Shown: positions 1-11,575, counted from the stretch's first letter. The stretch is 64,000 nucleotides of DNA from Eumeta japonica (GCA_005406025.1 BGZK01001245.1:62001-126000), one strand, 5' to 3'. Numbers and translations: made by a program. Notes: generated by a model from the sequence alone, not told the origin.

Positions 1-63
1 ATATAATCTATATTATTCTACTATTCTAATTGTCTAATATTCTAATGATTGTATAGGAACCCC
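1..63 (-). repeat. 3' tail of the RTE-like LINE
   Basis: After the stop codon there is only a short untranslated stretch, then an AT-rich run of irregular TAGAATAT/TAGAAT-type repeats on the minus strand. RTE-type elements end in such short tandem repeats rather than a plain poly(A). The tail continues to, and may be cut by, the window edge. Confidence 0.5.
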
Positions 64-66
64 TCT

Positions 67-1956
67 TCAGGTGAAGGCCTCTTCCAATTTTTGCCAATTT
101 TCTCTATTTTGAGCTATTTGCTGCCATTTGGGCCCAGCAATTTTTTTAATATCTTCTTCCCAGCGTGCGAAGGGTCGCCCTCTACAGCGTTTTCCTTCTG
201 GTCCTTTCCAGGATGTAATTTTGTGTGTCCATCTGCCGTCTTTGAGCCTCGCGACATGCCCAGCCCACTTCAATTTTAGTCTTAGTGCGTGGTTTAGTGC
301 ATCTATTGTTTTTGTTTTGGATCTTATATCAGTGTGTCTAATTTTTTGTAATTTACTTATGTTTAGCATGCTGCGCTCTATTCCCCTTTGGCACGTATTG
401 ACTTTATTTTTTATTTTATTTGTAAATTTCCACGTTTGGCACGCGTAGGTTAAACATGGGATGAGGCATGAATCCGTGACTTTCTTTTTAAGATTTATAG
501 GCATATCGCTTTTAAATAACTCTCTGTAACTCCAATATTTGTTCCATGTATTTTTAATTCTCCTTTGTACTTCTAGTTCATTACTACTTTGGCTGAAACC
601 GACTTGTTTTCCTAGGTAGACGTATTGCTCAACGTATTCTAGTGGCTTATCTTTTAGATTTATGTCTTTTTTAGTGTCGTTTGACATGAGTTTAGTTTTT
701 GAAATGTTTATTTCAAGGCCCACCTGCCTGCTAGTCTTACAAAGGTCTTCGATCATGACTTGAAGTTGAGAGCTGGATTCGGAGAACAGCACTAAGTCGT
801 CTGCGAAGCGAAGGTGACTCAAATATTTGCCCTTTATATATAAGCCTTTTTTACTCCAATCTAGTTCGCCAAGTGCAGTCTCTAGTATGGCAATAAATAT
901 CCTCGGCGAGAGCGGATCTCCTTGGCGAACGCCTCTTTCAACAGGGAATGTGGGTCCAGTGGTTTCTAGTTTTACTCTACTTGTGCATTTTCCGTATACC
1001 TTTCTTATAACATCTATATATGACTTTTCTACATTTTGAGCTTCCAGAGATTTCCATATACTGTGGTGTGAGACTGTGTCGAAAGCTTTTTGGTAGTCTA
1101 TGAATGCTACGTATAAAGGTCTTTGAAACTCCTGGTATTTCTCAATTATTAGCTCAAGTGTATGGATGTGGTCCATTGTACTGAAACCCTTTCTGAAGCC
1201 AGCCTGTTCAACCGGTTGTTTTATTTCTAGTGATTGACTTATTCTCTGGTTTATTATTGTAGAAAAGAGTTTATACACAGTTGGTAATAAGCTTATGGGC
1301 CTGTAGTTGCCAATGTCGTTAGGATCTCCCTTTTTATATAACAAAATTATGTTAGAATTTGACCACTCAGACGGTGTTTCGAGAGATTTCATTATCATAT
1401 TAAATAGTTTTGTCAGTGGCTCGGTTAATAAATTATGTGCTGTCTTTATGGCATCGTTGGTTATACCGTCAGTGCCAGGGCTTTTGTCAGGTTTTAATTT
1501 CATTATAGTGTCTAGAACTTCTTTGCACTCTATCGGAGCAATATTTTGGATCGGTCTTGCCTGTAAGTAGGACTTAGTACTAGAGGTTTCAAAGCTTAGT
1601 TTATTTTCTGCGGAGTACAGTTTTTTGTAAAAATTTGTTGCAATATTTATGATGTCTTTCCGGGAGTGTTTCTTTTTGTTTGTATCTGTTAAGCTTTCGA
1701 TCCAATCTTTGTATGTCCTTAATTCTCTGTATCCCTTTTTTAAGCTTCCCTTTAGTTCTAAATATTTTTTGATGGTATTTTTCCTGTGATTTTTATAATC
1801 TCTTTTTATGTACTTGCCGGTTAGCTTATATAAAGCTTTAAGTTCGTTTTTCATGGAGCGTGTTTTATTACTGCTTTTCTGTAAGTCATGCCTTCTGCTT
1901 ATTAGATTTTTGGTACGTTCTGACAAAACTTCTTGTGTTTTTGTTTTTTTGCTGGT
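67..1956 (-). pseudogene. LINE ORF, reverse transcriptase and C-terminal region (open over about 620 codons)
   Basis: This is the longest intact frame in the window. It encodes the reverse transcriptase that copies the element's RNA at the nicked target. Motifs seen are KSPGTDGI (RT domain 1), NYRPISLLP, QAGFRKGFST, FIDYQKAFDTV (domain A), GVRQGDPLSP (domain B), FADDLVLF (domain C, FADD at 796-807) and a C-terminal WAGHVAR...RGRP...W region common in RTE-like elements. The stop codon lies at about 67-69, with the 3' tail after it. The frame is joined upstream to the endonuclease only by a frameshift in the T7 run at 1944-1950. The catalytic FADD is intact, so the domain itself is not visibly dead. 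Confidence 0.92.
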
Positions 1957-2241
1957 GTACCCTTCTTGCGTTACGAAGGCTATGTTGGATGGTGTTGATT
2001 AGTTTATTGTAATAATCTTGTGCCGTACAGTCTGGCGTCGTGTCGTGTAGAGCTGGCAGTTGATTTTTTATCAAGTTTCTGTATTCTTTAATTTCTTCTT
2101 CTGTTTTAAGAGTGCTATATTGAGTATTGCAATATCTGGCTCTACTTTTTATTGGTTTTGTGAGAGTGATTTCTGCTCTTAGTGGTCTGTGATCTGAAGG
2201 GTAATTTATGCTTAACGTTTCTATATTGTGAAACATTTGTG

Positions 2242-3057
2242 GTCGATTTGTGAGTATAAAATCTATTTCATTTTTATATTGACCACTTGGAGAGCGCCAA
2301 GTCCATCTTCTTTTTGGGTTTTTCTTGAAAAAATGTGTTAATTATAGCTAATTTGTTTTCTAAAGCGAAATCAACAAGACGCTGCCCTCTAATGTTTCTT
2401 TGTCCGTATCCATTCTGTTTCATTACTAGTTGCTCGTCATTTTGCGGTTCTCCTATTTTTGCGTTGAAATCTCCCATCAAAATAAAATCTTTGTGTGCTA
2501 TTTCGATGGCTTTGTATGTGGTTTCATAGAATGCGACGATTTCTTCTTCATCTGCGGCTTCTGTTGGTGCATAGATTTGTATGATGGTAAGCTTTTTGCC
2601 TGGTAAGCTAAGATGAAGTAGAGCTACTCGTTCTGAGAGTCCGATGTAACTTTCTAGGTATTGTTTGAGGTATTTCTTTATTATGAAGCCTACTCCATAT
2701 TTACCCGGTGACTCTCCAGTGTGGCAAAAGATAAAGTTTTCGTACTCTGTTATCTTGCTTCCGAGGCGACGAACTTCACATAATCCGATGATATCGTTTT
2801 TTACGTTTTTTAAAGCTTCGGTGAGTTCAATTAAACGTTCTTGTGAGGAGAGCGTTCTCACATTGTACGTGGTTATGTATAGTTGGTTAATTAAATTGTT
2901 TTCTTTGGTTGATGAGTTGGTTTTTAATAGTATTGTTGGAAGGTTTTGGTCGTAATCTTCCTCGGTGACCGGCCGGCTTGGAAGATGTAGAAATTCATTT
3001 TTGTTGAGTTCTTTGTTGTGTTTGTTTGCTGAGAGGGTGCTGTTAGTTGCTATTTGT
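2242..3057 (-). pseudogene. LINE ORF, APE-type endonuclease domain (frameshifted)
   Basis: This part of the element encodes the endonuclease that nicks the target DNA to prime reverse transcription. Visible motifs in order are TTYNVRTL (near 2870), LCEVRRLG with the catalytic glutamate (near 2780), IQIYAPT (near 2575), LMGDFNAKIG with the catalytic aspartate and asparagine (near 2475), and SDHRPL with the catalytic histidine (near 2190, after the frame jump). An extra base in the A6 run at 2328-2333 on + shifts the frame just after a conserved INTFF motif. The correct frame continues as a WTW...IDFILTNRPQ segment to the SDH motif. All catalytic residues look conserved; only the frame is broken. 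Confidence 0.85.
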
Positions 3058-3192
3058 TGTTGTTGTTTCTTTTATTTTTTCTTCGTCGCTCTGTAGGTCT
3101 TTCTTGTTTACTAAAAGTTGAGCATTCCTGGTTTAATCACTCCTTCTGAGATGCTGGAGGATCGTTGAAGTGTTGTGTGACTTTGAACGGTT

Positions 3193-3905
3193 TTATTTTT
3201 TAGCTGCTTGTGTACTGGTACTTGAAGTATTTTTTTTGGCAATTTTTTCGTGTTGTGGAGAGATAGAGAGGTACCTTTTTCTATTGTCCGTGTGGTCGGC
3301 ATCTGTTTTGTTATGTTTAAGTACTACCAGCTTATCGTATTTAATGATAGCTTTGTTCCCTTTTTCCAGCTCTATTTTGACTTGTTCCTGAAGCATCTTC
3401 CTTTTCTGTAGGACGTGATAAGGGTAATCATCTTTTAAGTAGTAGTCAGTATCATTTAGAGCTTTCTTTTGTTGCATTACCTTTATCTTGCTACCTAAAG
3501 TGGCGAACGTGACTGCTATCGGACGGGCTTGTCGGTTTTTTTCCCTATTCGTCTGGCAGCTTCTAAGTCATGGCAGTTTATATTTAAAGAAAAATATTTT
3601 TCCAGGAAATCGATTAGATTGTTTTCTAGATGTGAATAAGAACGTTCATTTTCTTCTATACCAAAGAAAACAACGTTTCTTTGTCTTGCTTGTCTCTCCA
3701 GCTGATTTAACCTTTGTTCTTGGTTCTCAATTTTTTTATCGAGTTTTTCCTGATTTTTTTCCAAAGTTTTTAATTTTTGATCCAATATTTTGTTTATATT
3801 TCTCGTTACTTTCTCCGTAATTTCGTCTGCGTTCTTTGTAATAGTGGTTTTCTGTTCATCTAAATCATTTTGAATTTTTCGAAGTGCTGCCAATACCTCT
3901 TCCAT
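3193..3905 (-). pseudogene. LINE ORF, N-terminal coiled-coil part (frameshifted)
   Basis: The reading frame starts with ATG at 3905 and encodes a strongly charged, heptad-like helix (roughly residues 1-80, rich in E, K, Q, L, N) followed by a short region with RNVVFFGIEENE. That combination is typical of the RNA-binding N-terminal part of LINE proteins, where the coiled coil is expected to multimerise the protein. The frame closes at 3516 because one base is missing after a KTDKP motif (about 3523). It resumes at 3477 as a lysine-rich segment and breaks again near 3190. The methionine at 3905 fits because the coding-like composition begins exactly there. Without the frameshift this segment would run straight on into the endonuclease. 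Confidence 0.75.
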
Positions 3906-4430
3906 TTTTGATTTTTATATTTTTAGTTGTTCTTTTTTAGCTTTGCGCCCTCTATTAGCGAGTATTCGTATAAGTCTATTGTGTTAAGCGTCCTCTGTTG
4001 TTTTAGTCATGTACTTTTCCAATTGATCTGATATGATTTAGCAAAATTTGCAAAATTTGCAACACATTTAGGTTATTTTTGAATAAAAGTTGAATTCTCG
4101 TTGAGTTCGCACTGAATTGTGTCGCACATTCATTACAGAATTGTCACACTATTAACTGGTTGTTCGGAATAGCCACTATTTCACGTAAGTTTGTGGTAAT
4201 GATTCATGTAAACAGGAGCACTATTTTACTGTTTTTTATCACTATTTATTGTTTATTTTTCACTTGTTGTTTGTTCACTGTGTTTTTTGGACACTTATTT
4301 CGACGTTTTTTCAGTACTTTAGAGTATTTCCCACTTTGTTATTTTTTAAGATCGAATTTATACGGAGTAAACGTTACAAGCTGTTATACGTGGCACAGTC
4401 GCGCCCTCTCTCCCATGGGCTCTATTAAGT
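3906..4430 (-). other. 5' untranslated region of the RTE-like LINE
   Basis: About 500 bp lie between the first methionine of the element's ORF and the presumed 5' end. On the minus strand the presumed start reads GAGAGGGCGCGACTGTGCC (about 4395-4413), GC-richer than the flanking AT-rich DNA. A related GCGCCCTCT word recurs on + near 3944. LINEs of this type carry an internal promoter in this region; no promoter motif can be named with certainty. The 5' boundary is uncertain by tens of bases. Confidence 0.5.
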
Positions 4431-5926
4431 TTTATTAAATTATTACGTTTTAATAAATCAATTAACATTCTTCACTTTAAAGCCATAAGAGTTTGAGTGT
4501 TGATTGATGGTTTTCCGGTAAGCGAAAAAGGAAATTAAAAACTCGTATACTTTCGACTTGTATGACCATAATAGGGAAAAAATGAAATAAAAATAGTTAT
4601 CTAATCATAAATTACGTCCATCGAAAGTTGGTCAAAATGTACGTTTAAATTTGTGTGCCGTCTCAAAAGACGTAAGTATTAAATCCTTGCTTTTCATTCG
4701 TAATCATATATACCGGTAATGTTCGGATAGTAAGTACACTCGGCGAGTATCCTAAGCTAATAAAAATATACATGTTTCTTTAAAAAAATAGTTTTATAAA
4801 AATTAATGAATTATGAACTATAAAAATCTCTATGATCCTCTGCGTATTCATACGGAGAAATTTAAACGCATCCGACTGAAATTCGAAACAATATATTTCA
4901 ATGAATTATTTATTAGAAGAAACGGCTGATGATGGAGTATATTAATTACTGATTAAAATTACGGATCAATTTTCGGTGACATGATTTACCGACTTATTGT
5001 GCAATGACGTGGAGTGGAGAGATCTGATAGAAAGAAGCGAAGAAAAAGCTCAGAGGGGAGCAATTGAAGTTCAGTGGTTAATAGAACTGAGGTCAGATCT
5101 CAGAATAGAATCAATGTCAAAGAATAAAATCTAATGATCTACTAGAATCAAATTCAGACCACTGTTGATGTACGAAATGTGTTTTTAACTTAATTAAATA
5201 TATTGTTTCCTTATCTCGAAGATCACGTTAATCTTCGGACTCCAAAGCTGTCGCCATGTTCGTAATATGTTAGAATTTCCGACCTGCACTCACTGCTACA
5301 TGGGTGGCTTAAGAATCATGCTTTTCAATTTTAAATAAAAGAATTTCGATGAATATATCTTAGTAATAAAGTAATGATACTTAACTCGAAAACAACTTTT
5401 TTGATTTAATTTACAAATACAATTTTATATCATTATTACATATGTATGTAAACTTAAGCATGAAATAATAATAGAAAGCCTAAAGTTATAACAATAGTTG
5501 TCTGTATAAATGTACTTGTTAAGATTCTTGATATTAAAACGTAACGGTATTATATAACTATCAAGTTAGTAGATAAACGGCTAGAAAAGAAAAATATAAA
5601 TATATCTTGAAGTAACGTAGGTATAAAAATCGTGGTTTTCAGCTGTATTGTCAATCCTATATAGGTTTTCGTGCTAAATATGTCTCCCTTCATAACGGCG
5701 CGCAACAGTTTTACAATAATGGTAAATTATTTATCGTCCTATCATCACCGACTGGTGTCAGACGATCTTAATCGACGTTATCTTAATTTCAAATTCTAAG
5801 CCGCACAGAAGTTTGGTCCGTATTGTACTTATCCTACAAAACTACACTTACTAAAAACTACAAGCTTTAATTATAGGAACTTGCGTTTAATTTTTTTACA
5901 TCGTTCCGTCAGGCAGACAGACAAAA
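4431..5926. other. AT-rich non-coding stretch, nothing recognised
   Basis: Low GC, many poly(A/T) runs, no coding-like frame and no clear repeat. A loose inverted repeat of AGATCTGA-type ends lies around 5025-5105. I see no gene here. Confidence 0.6.
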
Positions 5927-5969
5927 CGGTGCGAAGTTAATACATGTTTTTTGTATTAACTTCGCACCG
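5927..5969. repeat. Perfect 17-bp inverted repeat (hairpin)
   Basis: Arms 5927-5943 and 5953-5969 are exact reverse complements (left arm CGGTGCGAAGTTAATAC) with a 9-nt T-rich loop. It is followed by a T run, so as RNA it would look like a stem-loop plus U tract. No protein or known RNA family is recognised. Confidence 0.85.
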
Positions 5970-6306
5970 ACTTTTTTATGTCTTATAAGGCATTAATTTA
6001 AGATGGCATTATAACCTAATTGGAAACCATCATTACCGACATAAATAATTAAATATGGACCGACTATTAACGGAACGAACCACCGCATGCGACTTATCAA
6101 AGATTTACGTTTGAAGATTCCGGCCACGTTTATGTTATACTTTTTCTATCATCGAGTCTGGTGACCTTCATTTTGAAAGCATTTCGGAACAATAAGTAGC
6201 GTTATAAACAAAGACAATCACATTTAATAAACAATTTATTAATATTAAACCAAAAGTCGCGTACGATTTTCCTCACACACGAACTGACTAATATAGAGTC
6301 TGATAA

Positions 6307-6565
6307 CGGTGTGCTTCAAAGTCTCGTTTGGAATAGTTAACTGCTAACTGTTAAAGTTAAAAACTAAAGATGTCAGAATACTAGTAATCTTAGAGATATT
6401 AGCATTTGTGACATTAATTTAGTGACCCAAATGTCAATATGTTTAGGACTAACTAAGTCAATTTCCAATAGTGAAGTTAAAACAACGTATTTTGACGTGT
6501 TTAGTTTTTAACTTTAACAGTTAACAGTTAATTATTACAAATGAGAATTTGAAGCACAGCACTGT
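6307..6565. mobile_element. MITE-like element with ~65-bp terminal inverted repeats
   Basis: The left arm (6307 to about 6378) and right arm (about 6489 to 6565) are imperfect reverse complements. They share TGTGCTTCAAA at the outer ends and CTAACTGTTAAAGTTAAAAA inside. The right outer end reads CAGTGCTGTGC on the minus strand, which resembles hAT-type ends (CAGTG...). The ~110-bp middle has no ORF, so the element is non-autonomous. A clean 8-bp target duplication is not visible; the left end seems eroded. Confidence 0.75.
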
Positions 6566-6689
6566 AATACTCGAATCTTATTGCAGTATAATATCTATCT
6601 ATATAGTGTATATGTGACTGTCGTAATTAAACTAATATAGATTGACAATGTTATGAAAAGTTAGATAAGACGTACTTATTCGAGGAGTT

Positions 6690-6960
6690 TAGAAATTCTG
6701 CCGCGAGCGTCTCAAATCATGCAGATGCGATTTGCACGGAATTTGTTACAATGCGGGGGGAAACATTTGTATTGGATAACTTGTTGCTTCCTCCGGCACC
6801 CAGATTACTCTTAATGTCTATCCCGCCTGAAGCCTTCCTCTAATCTGCTGCCGATCTTGTTAGCAGTTTGATTGAGTTTCAACTTTCGCCAACAAGGAGG
6901 AGAGGGCGGCGTGCACCGATAAATTTGGGAACTACAATTCTCGCTTGTAACCTCGAGGTC
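6690..6960. promoter_or_regulatory. GC-rich island, candidate conserved non-coding element
   Basis: This segment is clearly richer in G+C and CpG than its surroundings and has no supported ORF. It contains ATGCAGAT, TAATCT (bicoid/orthodenticle-like core) and several ATTTG words. The regulatory role is inference from composition only. Confidence 0.3.
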
Positions 6961-8228
6961 TGTTTGGCTCCACGATGTTTCGAGATTCAATAATTGAAAT
7001 GGAGTTTCATTGTGCCTGTGTCTATAAACGTTATCTATTCTATGGTATGGTATGGGCTAGCTCACTATTTTTTTTTTCTGTATTTAAAGCTTTTTTCTAT
7101 GAGTAAGAATCTAATAAAATTATTTTTTATAACTATAAAAATACTGTTTTAAATTATTAATTACACAGGGAAGACGCTAGTACCCAATGACGTCATGTTT
7201 ACGAGCGCCATTTAGAATAATATTGATCTCCGTTTTGAAAGAAAGAGATGGCATAGGACTATTGACGGCTTATAGTTTCTTGTATTTTTAACAGATTTTA
7301 ATATCGATTTGACTTTTAATTATCATGTCTAGTCAGCTTGCATAATTCATTAACAAACGTAATATTTTAAATATCAGTAAACTACTCTATTGTGTGCTTC
7401 AGACCACCGGAGTCTGTTCACATACAAGTGTGATAATAGTGAGTAGAACATTCAGATATGCGAAATGAAAGGTAGTTCAAGGAAAGGAAATGTAATGCAC
7501 CACGCCTGTACATAATAAAATATTAATTATTATTGTCTTGTGTTCGTTTATTACATTTACATTAATATTTTGCACTACATGAAAAAAACGCTTATAATAT
7601 TGATCGATGAAAGAGTTTTTCGTATTGTATAAATAATAAGTTACGGAAAAAATCTAGTTGTGCTCTTTGTATCTGGCTAGTTTTGATATCATTTCTTAGA
7701 TGACATTTAAAAAAATATGAAAATTAAAAACGATGTCCCCCTATTTTTCTATTAATTTTTAAAATATTATTGTCGCAGTTTTTTGATCAGAAGTCCAAAA
7801 ATTTGTACAGTAATGGTATTGTCACTATCTACAAAATGACAAGTTGTTGGACAAAATTGCATATGTGTGTATATATATAAAATTAAATTTAAATAAAATA
7901 GGATGAAAAATTACCTTAAATTTGTGTATGAAATATGAAAAACTCTTTCCCCGAACTTAATTATTAACTTTTTTTTGCAAATGTGACTAGGACGTACAGA
8001 AATTCGTTCCAAGACTCCAAGTTCCTTTTGTCCTATACATGCAACATAAAATTTAAATCCTCCGCTAAACCTTGAAATTTTTACAATTTTCATTTTCTTT
8101 ATCACATTGCAATAATTATTTGTCACTTGCTTTTCGAAGAAGTGATAACAATATTGACAGTTTTCGACTAGTAACCACGGCATGTAGAGACGAAAACTAC
8201 TAGTAGATATAGCACAATGAAAGTTTAA
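6961..8228. other. AT-rich non-coding stretch
   Basis: Mostly low-complexity AT-rich DNA. A GCCTGTACATAATA word near 7507 recurs at about 20428 and may be a trace of a dispersed repeat. I see no gene. Confidence 0.5.
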
Positions 8229-8281
8229 ACTTATGCTTTAAAGTATAAAACTTTACGTTTAATACTTTAAAGCATAAGTTT
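8229..8281. repeat. 19-bp inverted repeat (hairpin)
   Basis: Arms 8229-8247 (AACTTATGCTTTAAAGTAT) and 8263-8281 are exact reverse complements separated by 15 nt. This is one of several clean hairpins in the window. Confidence 0.85.
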
Positions 8282-8479
8282 AAATTTAAAACAAAATGAA
8301 ATGATCGTTAGAAACTAAAATATGTAAACGTCTATGCGGAAATAAGTACTTAACTTTTGTCCAAGAGGAAACTGTTTTTTCTTATTTTCTATCATACAAT
8401 TTTGATATATTAACAAGTGTCACATGTAAGGTGTACATCGAAGTGGACAATTATTTAACGATGCATTACGAATGCTCGT

Positions 8480-8960
8480 AACACAGAGCTCGTCAAACTT
8501 TCCGCGGGCTGCGACACAGTAACTTAAACGATTATGACGTCAACGAACTTTATGCATTCGTAATTGAACGGCTTCTATTCAACTACGAAACAATAGCCGA
8601 TGTGATTGTAAAAGCTGTGACGTAGGCCTCCGGGCGCGCGGCGCTCGCGCGTGTTACATGCGTTAATTTTATTGCGCATTATTCCGTAGTTTAGTGCGCG
8701 GCGGCGCGCTTCCGTGCCCGCGCGGTATTGCTCTTTCATTAATTATATTACGGGTTTTAATTAATAACATTTATACGTCAAATATACTACCGCAGGGAAC
8801 GGCGATAATAAATGAGCTTTTTATTTGATTACCCAATCCTGCGTCGTAATTGATCGCGGGAACGCATCGTCGGGCGGCTCCGGTTGTAATTGTTTCCGTA
8901 CTGATTTGGCGGCGTGTGTCCGTCCGTGAGTCTCGTCGTGGGCTATGATAATAAAATGAT
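8480..8960. promoter_or_regulatory. CpG-rich island with clustered homeodomain-type sites, candidate enhancer
   Basis: The strongest non-coding island in the first 10 kb. It combines CpG-rich runs (around 8628-8660 and 8697-8722) with TAATTG or TTAATTA cores near 8561, 8664, 8739, 8758, 8849 and 8888. It also has a CRE-like TGACGTA near 8620 and a SOX-like AACAATAG near 8590. No ORF here looks coding. Clustered homeodomain cores in a CpG-rich block inside AT-rich DNA are typical of insect developmental enhancers; that role is inference. Confidence 0.4.
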
Positions 8961-9179
8961 GTATAATTCAAAATCTAGAATCTGGTCTCGTAGCGGGCTG
9001 TCGTCGTAGGGTAGACTAAGGTCACTCGAAGTTAATGAAACGATTAACACATAATTAAGGACAGATATTTATATGGTGACGAAGCTTAAGGTTTTCAATT
9101 GTCAAAGTGTTGCCTAAAAAAACCGATAAATGTTCATAAATTTTAGTTTTGTCGGTTTAAAACTTGTTTGTGTGACGTC

Positions 9180-9338
9180 ATGGCAGATATTGAGAACGAA
9201 CTGGAGATCAATAAGTCGTGTCGTAACTTAACTGAATTTAAAACGGGATCATGGCTTAAGAAGAGATCGCCCGATATAATAAATGAAGGAGTTTACTATA
9301 TCCCACCGGGACGGCGCCGTGGACAAAGCGTCAAATAA
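9180..9338 (+). CDS. Small ORF, 52 residues, function unknown
   Basis: An ATG at 9180 opens a 52-residue frame ending at TAA 9336-9338. The start context (GACGTCATGG) has G at +4, while the -3 base is G. The product is acidic at its N-terminus (MADIENELEI) and basic at its C-terminus (PPGRRRGQ), with no signal peptide and no membrane segment. Its composition is more protein-like than the AT-driven ORFs around it. I do not recognise a family. It could be a translated small ORF, a stray exon, or chance. An in-frame stop lies about ten codons upstream of the ATG. No splice sites or poly(A) signal clearly belong to it. Confidence 0.25.
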   Translation: MADIENELEINKSCRNLTEFKTGSWLKKRSPDIINEGVYYIPPGRRRGQSVK

Positions 9339-11374
9339 ATGATCAATGGATTAATAATTTATTTGGTGCTTGCTTGCGACTTGCAGTAACATGCAGCATG
9401 CAACCCGCCGCTGACTCTTCAATGTGTTCTTCCACTACGAACCCTCATCCAAGGAATTAAATTCGAGAGGATTTACAGATATTTAATACCTGAGCAATTA
9501 ATAATTGTCTATTTATCTTAACTGCCATTTAATTAGATACAATTTCTACGTACGTTTCTTGCCAATTTATCACAACTTCAGGAAAGTAAAGATAGTCACA
9601 TCCACTAGGGTATGAGGAGTTTTAAAGTTACCAAAAAAGGCACTTCCAACCACCTCGCTTGACGCACAGTCATGCAGTAACTTATGTAACTTGAAAAAAA
9701 ATTAAATAATGGTACTGGCCAAAACACAGAGGAGTGCGATGTGTTTTTCGCTAGTTTTGGATACAATTTCTATTTTGCGTTTATTCACATTACTTAGAAG
9801 ATTGTCCTAAGTCTCATTAATTACTCTGACACTGATTGAAAACGCATAAAATGTAATTCACAATATCGATTTAAAATTTAACATTTCAATTTAAGTTTAA
9901 GGCCGCAACAATTCCAAAAACAATTTGCAAACAAAAATGTTAAAACACCTGAACAGGACGAACAAACTTGTAGTGCACCACCGTGTGGGTGAGGTCCCGG
10001 CCTTTGCAAACAAAGACGCCACTAATTTATGGGACCGTCGCAATAGAAACGGACAAAAGCTTACATCGCCTCAGCCGACGGAGGATGTAACTAAGGTAAA
10101 GCGATAACTGTCGAACAAGCTCATTGCCTGCGGAACCTTACGATAAATCCTCTCGTGCGGCTGGCGGAAGACATTTTCGACAAATATCGAATGCTTTGTA
10201 ATGTACCGGCGATGTCGTACATGTCTTGGCCGTTTTCTAAAGTTTCTAGGTAAAATATGAATCATTTTAAGTGATTCATGAATGAGCACAAGCGAGTGGT
10301 TAACATTTCGTCTCTGTTTTGTTTGAATTAAAGGCAATGCTGATGGGAGTTATTATATTCCAATGCATAAAATTACACCTAGTTAAACATGATTGTTTAT
10401 AATTGTACAATATATTTAGCACCACACTTCATATTTTAATATTTTTGAAGTTTATACTTAATGGAAACGGATGTTTTGATTTTGTCCACAAGATAGCAAG
10501 CCCTAATATTAAAAAGGTTGCTAAAAGTGACGTCAGAAAAAGCCGAGAAGGACGAACTTCCTACACATTCAAAGCCACGACGTTACTCATGACCGTGCTC
10601 ATGCTGAGAACTTAAGTATTACGAATATAATAATAAAAAAAAAACTTTAATAGATGCTTTTAGGTTGACCGAGGAGAAGAATATAAGCGTTAATTATGTT
10701 TTTATGCATAAAGCCGAGCGACGACGTATGAATCACTCTGTTTCAAAACACGCCGTGCACGTAACGAGATCGTCAGGTTTTCCGCCGTCTCATTGGCCTT
10801 TTACAAGCGGATGCTCCTTGTATTCCCAGAACAGCTCGCGCCGACCGCGTATATGATTAATAACGCGATGTGTTTTATAGATAAGGCGGTAGGAATTTCC
10901 TTTGGAGTTCTACTGACACTTCCACTTTGAACTGTACTATGGGTCTTTCGTTTATGAAATACCGCGAAATGTAATAAACGTACTTCGGTGAGACGCGCGA
11001 AATTCAGAGCTTTTGTTGAACATTCCTGAAGTACTTTTTGATTTTAGTCAGTCGTTTGCTTAGTATATTTGTGTTGCTTTCATTGTATAGATTAATAGTT
11101 TCGGAGGTATAAAACGATTGCGGCGAGGATTTTGTGTTTCTTAATTTTTTAATAGTACAATTTTTTTGTATATCAAACTGAACAATGCATAACCAAAATA
11201 ACTATACGTGAGTTGTGAATACAAATTTAAAGCGATCTTCACTCAGATTTGTATGAGCGAATCAGTTTCATGACGCATATGTCGTATAAAAAAAACTAGA
11301 GGCATATAAACAGTGACCGTTTCACGAGAGCAGCAGAAAGAAACACTTAATATTAATTACCCATAATGTAGGCA
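9339..11374. other. Non-coding stretch with a moderately GC-rich patch near 9960-10230
   Basis: No supported gene. The patch around 9960-10230 is richer in CpG than its flanks and carries short ORFs on both strands, as expected of an unselected GC-rich patch. The remainder is AT-rich. Confidence 0.5.
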
Positions 11375-11460
11375 AATTGCATCCGGCGGCCGATCCAAAC
11401 GTTGTGACGGGCCCGGCTCGCCTACGACACACGACACGAACAGTTGGTTACCATCATAAA
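11375..11460. promoter_or_regulatory. Short CpG-rich island
   Basis: A block of CpG-rich DNA (GGCGGCCGATCC, CGGGCCCGGCTCG) in AT-rich surroundings, no ORF. Regulatory role is inferred from composition only. Confidence 0.25.
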
Positions 11461-11575
11461 AATGTATGAGTGTTGAGCTGCTTGTGTGCGTTTCGTGTCG
11501 GTACATGAGACTACACCTGTTCTCGATACGACTCAAACTGATATAATAGTAAAGTGCATTGCGTCGACGTTAACC

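Larger units (their letters stand above)
1..4430 (-). mobile_element. RTE-like non-LTR retrotransposon, near full length, inactivated
   Basis: On the minus strand this element runs from an apparent 5' end near 4400-4435 to a tail at the window start. One long coding region (3905 down to 67, about 3.84 kb) encodes, in order, a coiled-coil N-terminal part, an APE-type endonuclease, a reverse transcriptase and a basic C-terminal region. Reading requires jumping frame at about 3523, 3190, 3117, 3058, 2328-2333 (one extra base in an A6 run on +) and 1944-1950 (a T7 run on +). The copy therefore cannot make the full protein, but the small number of lesions suggests a fairly recent insertion. The 3' end is cut by the window, so target-site duplications cannot be checked. 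Assignment to the RTE clade comes from overall similarity to lepidopteran endonuclease-reverse transcriptase proteins as I remember them; domain content is seen directly. Confidence 0.88.

Noticed and set aside
128..448. Plus-strand ORFs inside 1-4430 (128-448, 827-1039, 1307-1570, 3170-3391 and similar)
   Set aside because: They are antisense shadows of the minus-strand LINE, whose frame carries all recognisable motifs.
4160..4438. 92-codon plus-strand ORF in the LINE 5' region
   Set aside because: Phe/Cys/Ser-rich composition produced by T-rich DNA; no domain and it lies in the presumed untranslated region.
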